Shown here: positions 4,757-10,289 of the stretch, in pieces
Numbering within the stretch: position 1 is the first letter of the stretch
Layout of the letters: each line of letters starts with the position of its first letter
Origin: an uncultured Archangium sp.
GTDB lineage: Bacteria; Myxococcota; Myxococcia; Myxococcales; Myxococcaceae
NCBI GenBank assembly: GCA_946479335.1
Contig: CAMLFP010000192.1
Coordinates: 1 to 10,289, forward strand
Direction of reading: 5' to 3'
DNA: 10,289 nt
Notes under the pieces: generated by a model
Databases searched by the model: none
What the model was told of the DNA's origin: nothing
Seen by the model: the letters and a program-made list of their open reading frames with translations, nothing else
Program-made: the position numbers and the translations under genes

Positions 4757-5590
4757 TCAGGGAGGGAAGCCGAAGCTGAGCTTCACCGCCGCGTACTCCG
4801 GGTGAATCGTGCCGTCGGTGCGGCGGATGATCAACGCCGGCTCGACCCACGTGTCGCCGCGCACGCGCTCCGGGAGGTCTTCGGCGCGCACGCACGCGAA
4901 GAGGCCCAGCAGCGGCGGCTCGCCTTCCTTCAGCACCACGTCGCGGCGGCGCACCAGCGAGAGGCCCGCGGCGCGCACCGCGGAGAAGACGCGCTCCAAC
5001 TGGTGCGGCGGGTTCACCGGGAAGACGAAAGCGAACAGCCCCCCCGGCGCGAGGTGGGCGGCCGCGGTCGCGCAGTAATCAGAGACGTCGCCGCGCACCT
5101 CGAAGCGGCACGCAATCTTCTGGTCGTGGTCGCCGTGCACGCCGTCTTGCAGAGGGAAATACGGCGGGCTGCCCAGCACCAGGTCGAAGCGCTCGTCGTC
5201 GCGCAGCACGCCGGAGCGGAAGTCTCCATGGCGGATGTCGTAGCGCCCGGTGAGCCCGTTGTAGGCGGCTGACTTGCGCGCCAGCGCCACCGAGATGTCC
5301 TGCGCCTCGACGGTGGTGAAGCGCGCGCCGGGGAGCCTCCACGCGGCCGTCATGCCCACGCTGCCGATGCCGCTGCCGAGGTCCAACACCGTCGACGCCG
5401 TGGGCGCCCAGCTGGTGCCGTACCAGGCGGCCAGCACGTCGTCGGTCGAGAAGCGGTGGCCCTTCTTCAGCTGGAAGATCTTGAACTGCCCCGACAGCGC
5501 GTCGAGCGAGGTGTCGGGTGGAAATTCGCTCTCGGGCAGGCCGGGCGGCGTGGGGCCGGGCAGCACGTAGCCTTTGAAGCTGGGAGCCAT
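4757..5590 (-). CDS. TrmN6/YfiC-like class I SAM-dependent methyltransferase
   Basis: This 277-residue enzyme has a Rossmann methyltransferase fold. The N-terminal block SGQFKIFQLKKGHRFSTDDVLAAWYG (33-58) matches the FKxF...TDxxLLxAW entry segment typical of tRNA1(Val) adenine-37 N6-methyltransferases. Motif I is VLDLGSGIGSVGM (68-80). The acidic residue after beta-2 is in TTVEAQDIS (92-100), and HGDF is at 121-124. The catalytic motif IV is GSPPYF (140-145), where the usual NPPY has Ser in place of Asn. A C-terminal half with PALIIRRTDGTIHPEY (251-266) also resembles that family. Expected activity is N6-methylation of adenine in tRNA or other RNA/DNA; substrate is unproven. It is encoded 9 bases after the helicase stop, second in a four-gene unit. 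Confidence 0.88.
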   Translation of the reverse strand: MAPSFKGYVLPGPTPPGLPESEFPPDTSLDALSGQFKIFQLKKGHRFSTDDVLAAWYGTSWAPTASTVLDLGSGIGSVGMTAAWRLPGARFTTVEAQDISVALARKSAAYNGLTGRYDIRHGDFRSGVLRDDERFDLVLGSPPYFPLQDGVHGDHDQKIACRFEVRGDVSDYCATAAAHLAPGGLFAFVFPVNPPHQLERVFSAVRAAGLSLVRRRDVVLKEGEPPLLGLFACVRAEDLPERVRGDTWVEPALIIRRTDGTIHPEYAAVKLSFGFPP

Positions 5591-5599
5591 GCGCGCGCC

Positions 5600-8500
5600 C
5601 TAGCACCGCGCCAGCGCGTCGACGTAGTGCTTCGCGACCTGCACGAAGCGCGAGCTGGCCGCGCCGATGAAGTACTGGCGGTGCGTGGCGCGCGTGGCCC
5701 CGACGTAGAAGAGGGCGCGGCGCTGGCGCTCCAGGGCGCGCGGGTCGGGGTTCTCGAGGTTCAGCGCGTCGAGCTGCTCCACGCCGCAGAACAGCACCAC
5801 CGGGCACTCGTGGCCCTTGCACGAGAAGAGCGTGGTGACGCGCACGAAGTCGACCTCGCCCACCGGGAACTCCGAGGGCGGCCGGCCGTTGGTGCCCCCG
5901 AAGGCCTCGGCGCGCACCTGTACGTCCCGCAGCGCCTGCGCCCACTTCACCGTGAGGCCCGGCGCGACGACGAGGAGGTCGCGCGGCCGCACGCCTTCGC
6001 GCGTGAGGAGCCGCTTCACCACGCGGCCCAGCTCCGCGCGCGACTGCTTCTCGTCGGAGGTGGGGATGACGACCGGCAGCGCGCCGGCGCGCTCGGTGAA
6101 GTCGACCCGGTACAGCCCGCCGTTGCGCGCGCCCGGTGGTTGCAGCAGCCCCGCCTTCACCAGCTCGTGCGCCTTCAAGAACTCCTTCATGCCTGGCTGC
6201 GCGACGTTGTGGCGCTCCTGCGGGTCGAGCACCACGTTGAAGGCGAGGTCGAGCAGCTCGCGCGGAGACCGGAAGGACTCCTTCATCACCTGCACGCGGC
6301 CCTTGAAGTCGAGGTCGTGGTGCAGCGCCGCCTTGAAGTCTTCGATGGGTTTGACGCCGTAGACGTTCTGCGCGTCGTCCATGAAGAGGCAGAAGCGCCG
6401 CAGCCGCCGTCCGCCGTCCACCAGCCGCTCCCGCGCCGCGAGGAAGAGCTTCTTCAGCTTCGCCGGGGGCATGTCTTGCGCCTCGTCGACGAACACCGCG
6501 TCGAAGGCCTCGCCCGCGGGGAGCTCGTCGACGTGACAGATGCGCGCGCGGGAGAAGTGGCGTTCGACGTCGAGGCCCTGGCGCGTCAGCGCGGCCTTGA
6601 GGTGCGCCTCCTGCAACGGGTGCAGCGCCTTGTTGAAGAACGAGATGAGCACGCGCTCGGCGGGGTGCTCCGCCAGCACGCGCGCGGCCCAGTTCGCCAA
6701 CACGAAGGTCTTGCCGCTGCCCGCCACGCCACGCACCAGCTGGTGCCCGTCGCCGAAGTGGCGCTCGAAGAGCTTCACCTGCGCGTCGGTGAAGAGCGCG
6801 CCGCGCGCCGCCGCGTTCTCGATGGTGGTGCCCAGGGTCTGCACCGGCTGCGGCAGTGGCGCGAGGTTGCGCAGCGTGCCGTCGACCGGCTCCAGCCGCC
6901 CGTCGCGCCAGCGCATGGGGTGCAGCGCGCGGAAGAACGCCTGGGGTATCTGCTGGGCCTCGGCGCGCGAGGCGAGCACGAAGAGGTGCCGCCGGGCGCG
7001 GCTCGCCGCGACGTTCAACATCGCGCACAGCTCCAGCGCCTGGAACGGGTGGCCCGCGGCGACGGTGTCGATGAACACCAGGTCGACCTCGCGCCCCTGC
7101 TGCCGGTGGATGGTGGACGCGGAGAAGCGCGCCGCCTGGCCGTCGGTGGCGTGCAGCGTGTTGAGCAGCTGCGCCTGCGCCCGGTACGGCGTTGCGGCCA
7201 ACACCTCGCCGCTGCCGTCGGCGAAGACGTTCGCCAGCTCCATCAACAGCTGCGCCGAGAAGCGTCGCTGGTAGCCGCGGCCAGTGCCCGCGCGCTCGTG
7301 GGTCAACGCGCGCTCGCTGGCGCCGCACTCGTCGAGGACCACCCACACCGCGCGCGCTTCGGGCAGACCGGGCCGGGGCGCCTCGCGCGCAAGCTCCTGC
7401 GGCCGCGGCCCGTCGAGGAGCTGCCCCGCGTATTGGAAACTGCTCACCACGCGCGAGATGTGCGGGTGCATGCGGTGCTGCGTGCGCAGCAGGTACACGT
7501 TCGAGGCCCCGACCCGGCTCGCGTCACGGAGGTGCGAGAGCGGCGAGTCGCGCAGCCACTTCTGCACGCTGGAGAGCGCGCCGTCGGGCGCCCGGGAGAC
7601 GGGGCCCAGTTGTTTGGGGTCTCCCGCGACGAGCATCGAGTCAGCCAGCGGCGCGAGGGCGGCCGCGGCGGCGCGCGACACCATGCCGCCCTCGTCGAGC
7701 ACCAGCTTGTGAAAGGGCGCGGCCTCGCCGGCCAGCTCATTCACCAGCCGCAGGGCGCGGTGCAGGGTGACGGCGATGACCTGCACGCGGTCTTGCGCCA
7801 GCACCGTCTTCGTCGCGTCGGGCGTGCGCGCGGCGGCCTTCGCGAGGGCCTGCGCGCGGGCGACGTCGACGTCGGGCGCGCCGGCGGCGATGAGCTGCTG
7901 CACGGTGCGCTCCAGCGCGGCGAGCTCCTCGGCGCGGAGGTCGGCGTCGTCGTACGAGACGCAGGCGGGGAACTTCGCGAGCGCCCCGCGCACGCCGGTG
8001 CCGCAGCGCATGACGCGGGGCACCCCGTCGCGGAACAACGCGCCGCGCGCCTGCAGCAGCGTGCACACCCGCAGCGTGAGCTCATCGACCGCGTTGTTGG
8101 TAGGCGCGACGAGGAGGAGGCGCTCCGAGGGCGAGGCCAGCACCGCGTCGGCGATGCGCGCGGCCAGCGTCTGCGTCTTGCCGGTGCCGGGCGGGCCCCA
8201 CACCAGGCCCCACGCTGCACGCCACGGCCCCTCGATGGAGGTGGCTGCCTCCGGCGTGGCGAGTGACGGCGCGCCGTCGCACACCCATGCCAGCGCCTGC
8301 TCCAGCCGCGCGTCGCTCGACGCGGCCGCGCCCAGGAGCGCCTCGGAGAAGTCGAAGGGCTTGAAGACCCACTCCAGCGCGCCCTCGGGTGGGGCGCTGG
8401 CCGCGGCGAACACCTCTCCCGTCTGCGCCTCGACGTGGACGATGGCGCCAGACCACGCGACCTCCTCCGCGCGGTAGGCGACGAGGCGCCCGCCGACCCA

Positions 8501-8647
8501 GTCAGGCTGCGCGGCGGGGAGCGGCTGCACGGCCAGCAGGCCCTCGTCGCGCCACTGCGTGGAGGTGACGCGGAGCTGGACCGCGCGGTACTGCGCCGCC
8601 TCCGCGTTCAATGCGCTCCGCAACTCTGCCCGCGACGCCGCCGTCAT
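5600..8647 (-). CDS. Tandem double SF1 helicase (Upf1-like core fused to UvrD-like core)
   Basis: This 1015-residue protein carries two complete SF1 motors. An N-terminal beta-rich part (about 20-95) resembles the 1B barrel of Upf1/IGHMBP2-type helicases. Core 1 (about 140-565) has Walker A GPPGTGKT (151-158), motif II DEGG (318-321), motif III GDPKQLGPV (342-350), motif IV TQHRMHP (389-395), TPYRAQ (486-491), motif V IHRQQGREVD (513-522) and motif VI NVAASRARR (545-553). After a linker, core 2 (about 617-1000) has GVAGSGKT (640-647), VDEAQD (720-725), MDDAQNVYG (756-764), ESFRSP (790-795), SCKGHE (942-947) and YVGATRA (981-987), typical of UvrD/Rep-type enzymes but without their large 1B/2B insertions. 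No nuclease motif is seen. It should be an ATP-driven 5'-3' plus 3'-5' translocase on DNA or RNA; polarity is inferred from family. First gene of a four-gene unit; the start at 8647 is the only ATG fitting the N-terminus. Confidence 0.92.
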   Translation of the reverse strand: MTAASRAELRSALNAEAAQYRAVQLRVTSTQWRDEGLLAVQPLPAAQPDWVGGRLVAYRAEEVAWSGAIVHVEAQTGEVFAAASAPPEGALEWVFKPFDFSEALLGAAASSDARLEQALAWVCDGAPSLATPEAATSIEGPWRAAWGLVWGPPGTGKTQTLAARIADAVLASPSERLLLVAPTNNAVDELTLRVCTLLQARGALFRDGVPRVMRCGTGVRGALAKFPACVSYDDADLRAEELAALERTVQQLIAAGAPDVDVARAQALAKAAARTPDATKTVLAQDRVQVIAVTLHRALRLVNELAGEAAPFHKLVLDEGGMVSRAAAAALAPLADSMLVAGDPKQLGPVSRAPDGALSSVQKWLRDSPLSHLRDASRVGASNVYLLRTQHRMHPHISRVVSSFQYAGQLLDGPRPQELAREAPRPGLPEARAVWVVLDECGASERALTHERAGTGRGYQRRFSAQLLMELANVFADGSGEVLAATPYRAQAQLLNTLHATDGQAARFSASTIHRQQGREVDLVFIDTVAAGHPFQALELCAMLNVAASRARRHLFVLASRAEAQQIPQAFFRALHPMRWRDGRLEPVDGTLRNLAPLPQPVQTLGTTIENAAARGALFTDAQVKLFERHFGDGHQLVRGVAGSGKTFVLANWAARVLAEHPAERVLISFFNKALHPLQEAHLKAALTRQGLDVERHFSRARICHVDELPAGEAFDAVFVDEAQDMPPAKLKKLFLAARERLVDGGRRLRRFCLFMDDAQNVYGVKPIEDFKAALHHDLDFKGRVQVMKESFRSPRELLDLAFNVVLDPQERHNVAQPGMKEFLKAHELVKAGLLQPPGARNGGLYRVDFTERAGALPVVIPTSDEKQSRAELGRVVKRLLTREGVRPRDLLVVAPGLTVKWAQALRDVQVRAEAFGGTNGRPPSEFPVGEVDFVRVTTLFSCKGHECPVVLFCGVEQLDALNLENPDPRALERQRRALFYVGATRATHRQYFIGAASSRFVQVAKHYVDALARC

Positions 8648-8712
8648 GCGCCGCTTCTACCTGACAGTCGCGGTTGCTCCCTGCGGCGACTTCTGGGCTA
8701 TGGGCGCGCGCC
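8648..8712. promoter_or_regulatory. Divergent intergenic region between helicase and SDR genes
   Basis: This 65-base space must hold the 5' signals of both the helicase unit (minus) and the SDR gene (plus). On the plus strand TTGCTC (8674-8679) and TATGGG (8699-8704) have a 19-base spacer, which is a poor match. No clear Shine-Dalgarno precedes either ATG, and I see no convincing operator palindrome. The assignment as promoter region rests on gene layout alone. Confidence 0.4.
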
Positions 8713-10245
8713 ATGGCTTCACGTCTCACGCTGGAAGAACTGCAGGCCGCCACGAAGGTGCTGGAGGCGGTGGTGGAAGACCGCTCGCTGCTGGCGGGCC
8801 TCCCGGAGGACGACCGGCGCGCGTTCTTGATGGCGGCAGGGCGGGCGGCGTCTCCGCTGCGCCACGAGGTGCAGGCCTTCAGCAAGGCGATGCGCCGCGA
8901 CCGGCTGCAGGAGCGCCAGAAGAAGGACCGCGAAATCCGCGAGGCCACGGCGATTCGGCAGGTGCGCAAGGAGGCCGTCTTCGTCGCGCCGTTGCCGCTG
9001 CCCGCGGGCGAGCGCCGCGAAGGGCCGACGCTGGAGAAGCCGCGCCACTGCTACGTGTGCAAGCAGGAGTACCGCACGCTGCACCACTTCTACGACGCGA
9101 TGTGCGTGGCCTGCGGCGACTACAACTACGCCAAACGCTTCCAGACGGCGAAGCTCGACGGGCAGGTGGCGCTCATCACCGGCGCGCGATTGAAGATTGG
9201 GCAGCAGGCGGCGCTGATGCTGTTGCGGGCCGGCGCGCGCGTCATCGTCACCACGCGTTTTCCGCACGACGCGGCGGTGCGCTACGCGAAGGAGCCCGAC
9301 TTCACCGACTGGGGCCATCGCCTCGAGGTGCACGGGTTGGACCTGCGCCACTCGCCGTCGGTGGAGCTGTTCGCGCGGTGGATGTCGCGGCGGCTCCCGC
9401 GACTCGACTTCCTCATCAACAACGCGGCGCAGACGGTGCGGCGGCCGGTGGGCTTCTTCTCGCACCTGATGGCGCTGGAGACCGCTCCGATGCCCACGCT
9501 GTCGGCGGGCGCGCAGTCATTGTTGCGCGGGCGTCAGGAGTGTCTGGAGGCGATGGGCGCGGTGCCGCAGTTGGGCAACGGCGGGCCTGACGTGACGGGC
9601 CTGTCGACGTGGCACGTCAGCGCCGGCGCGGCGAGCGGCATCGCGAAGTCGGCGGAGGCGAGCCAGGTCCGCTACACGTACGAAGACGCGGCGTACGGGC
9701 TCGAGGTCTTTCCCGAGGGGAAGCTCGATGCCGACCTGCAGCAGGTCGACCTGCGCACCATGAACTCGTGGCGCATGACGCTCGATGAGGTGTCGACGCC
9801 GGAGTTGCTGGAGGTGCAGTTGGTCAACGCCATCGCGCCGTTCATCCTCGCGGCGCGCTTCCGCGAGCTGATGAAGCGCACCGCGTCGGAGAACAAGCAC
9901 GTCATCAACGTCTCGGCGATGGAGGGCAGCTTCTCCCGCGGCACGAAGACCGACAAACACCCGCACACCAACATGGCGAAGGCGGCGCTCAACATGATGA
10001 CGCTGACCAGCGCGCCCGATTACGCGCGCGACGGCATCTGGATGAACGCGGTCGACACCGGGTGGGTGACCGATGAAGACCCGGCGCAGCACGCGGCGCG
10101 GAAGAAGGACGACCTCGGCTTCCAACCGCCGCTGGACATCGTCGACGGCGCGGCGCGGGTGATTGACCCCATCTTCATGGTGGCCAACGGCGCGGAGCCG
10201 GAGTTCGGGAAGTTCCTGAAGGATTACCGGCCGACCGCGTGGTGA
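8713..10245 (+). CDS. Zinc-ribbon SDR-family Rossmann-fold protein with altered active site
   Basis: This 510-residue soluble protein has three parts. Residues 1-85 are a charged helical region. Residues 111-142 contain CYVC (113-116) and CVAC (131-134), a four-cysteine zinc-ribbon-like unit. Residues about 148-505 form a short-chain dehydrogenase/reductase fold with LDGQVALITGARLKIG (148-163), VIVTTRF (177-183), LDFLINNAAQT (231-241), VINVSAMEG (397-405), HTNMAKAALNMM (418-429) and VDTGWVTDEDP (447-457). The usual TGxxxGxG has Lys at its second Gly, and the YxxxK pair reads TxxxK (Thr419, Lys423), while the catalytic Ser401 is kept. A long insert (about 258-355) separates the NNA and Ser strands. 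I recall similar long SDR proteins in Actinobacteria and elsewhere with the same HTNMAKAALNM segment, so the change looks family-wide. Its reaction is unknown. The ATG at 8713 is preferred over a TTG at 8674 in the same frame. Divergent from the helicase gene. Confidence 0.9.
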   Translation: MASRLTLEELQAATKVLEAVVEDRSLLAGLPEDDRRAFLMAAGRAASPLRHEVQAFSKAMRRDRLQERQKKDREIREATAIRQVRKEAVFVAPLPLPAGERREGPTLEKPRHCYVCKQEYRTLHHFYDAMCVACGDYNYAKRFQTAKLDGQVALITGARLKIGQQAALMLLRAGARVIVTTRFPHDAAVRYAKEPDFTDWGHRLEVHGLDLRHSPSVELFARWMSRRLPRLDFLINNAAQTVRRPVGFFSHLMALETAPMPTLSAGAQSLLRGRQECLEAMGAVPQLGNGGPDVTGLSTWHVSAGAASGIAKSAEASQVRYTYEDAAYGLEVFPEGKLDADLQQVDLRTMNSWRMTLDEVSTPELLEVQLVNAIAPFILAARFRELMKRTASENKHVINVSAMEGSFSRGTKTDKHPHTNMAKAALNMMTLTSAPDYARDGIWMNAVDTGWVTDEDPAQHAARKKDDLGFQPPLDIVDGAARVIDPIFMVANGAEPEFGKFLKDYRPTAW

Positions 10246-10289
10246 GCGCGTGCGCTCGTCGCGCGCTGGCCCCGCGACACGCCACCAGT
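10246..10289. other. Downstream flank with no recognisable feature
   Basis: The 44 bases after the SDR stop are GC-rich and contain no clear terminator hairpin with a T-run, no ribosome-binding site and no start of a convincing gene before the window ends. Confidence 0.4.

Noticed and set aside
4725..4895. A longer form of the DUF4124 protein
   Set aside because: It would bury the clear signal peptide and overlap the end of the methyltransferase gene; the internal ATG gives a standard secreted protein.
5079..7346. A 755-codon minus-strand frame overlapping the helicase and methyltransferase genes in another phase
   Set aside because: It is extremely Arg/Ala/Gly-rich, spans the real boundary of two well-supported genes and only contains fragments of their sequence in the wrong phase.
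5456..8266. A 936-codon open frame on the plus strand opposite the helicase gene
   Set aside because: The protein is an Arg/Val/Glu/Leu/His-rich low-complexity string with no recognisable domain. Long antisense frames are expected opposite GC3-rich genes, and the minus strand has all motifs of a double helicase.
5600..8647. Interpretation of the helicase as a RecB/AddA-type helicase-nuclease
   Set aside because: There is no PD-(D/E)xK or other nuclease motif after the second core, which ends within about 30 residues of motif VI.
1..10289. tRNA, rRNA, CRISPR array, riboswitch or insertion sequence
   Set aside because: Reading through found no repeat-spacer pattern, no cloverleaf-like segment with a T-loop consensus, no transposase or integrase motif and no long terminal inverted repeats.

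Overview
The window is GC-rich (about 70% GC in the two 60-base lines I counted in the main body) and tightly packed. The gene content points to a myxobacterium or close relative (Myxococcota). Signs are a C-terminal FHA domain behind a very long Pro/Glu linker, a DUF4124-type exported protein, a small protein that loosely resembles the myxobacterial DUF2378/TIGR02265 group, and strong third-position GC. This placement is inference; no rRNA or other marker gene is present.

Layout. (1) Positions 3-131 hold the last 42 codons of a plus-strand gene that begins outside the window. (2) Positions 163-1002 (minus) encode a three-helix membrane protein of unknown function, embedded in DNA of only about 48% GC, which looks acquired. 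(3) Positions 2610-1062 (minus) form a compact three-gene operon: a single-domain rhodanese, the monofunctional peptidoglycan glycosyltransferase mtgA (its GTG start overlaps the rhodanese stop), and a 184-aa myxobacterial-type protein. (4) Divergent from it, 2685-3476 (plus) encodes a protein with a ribbon-helix-helix-like N-terminus, a Pro/Glu linker and an FHA domain. It ends at a perfect 9-bp hairpin (3484-3504) that it shares with the converging operon. (5) Positions 8647-3507 (minus) form a four-gene unit with gaps of 9, 32 and 9 bases: a 1015-aa protein carrying two complete SF1 helicase cores in tandem, a TrmN6-like SAM methyltransferase, an exported DUF4124 protein and an EVE-domain protein. 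(6) Divergent from the helicase, 8713-10245 (plus) encodes a 510-aa SDR-fold protein with an N-terminal four-cysteine zinc-ribbon-like motif and Thr in place of the usual catalytic Tyr.

How the genes may work together. The rhodanese/mtgA operon joins sulfur transfer to cell-wall glycan polymerisation, probably as a housekeeping arrangement. The helicase unit puts a possible N6-adenine methyltransferase and a reader-type EVE protein behind a double-motor helicase, so a shared role in nucleic-acid modification or quality control is plausible but unproven. The best candidates for something under-described are the tandem Upf1-like plus UvrD-like fusion helicase and the zinc-ribbon SDR protein. 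I saw no tRNA, rRNA, CRISPR array, transposase or integrase.
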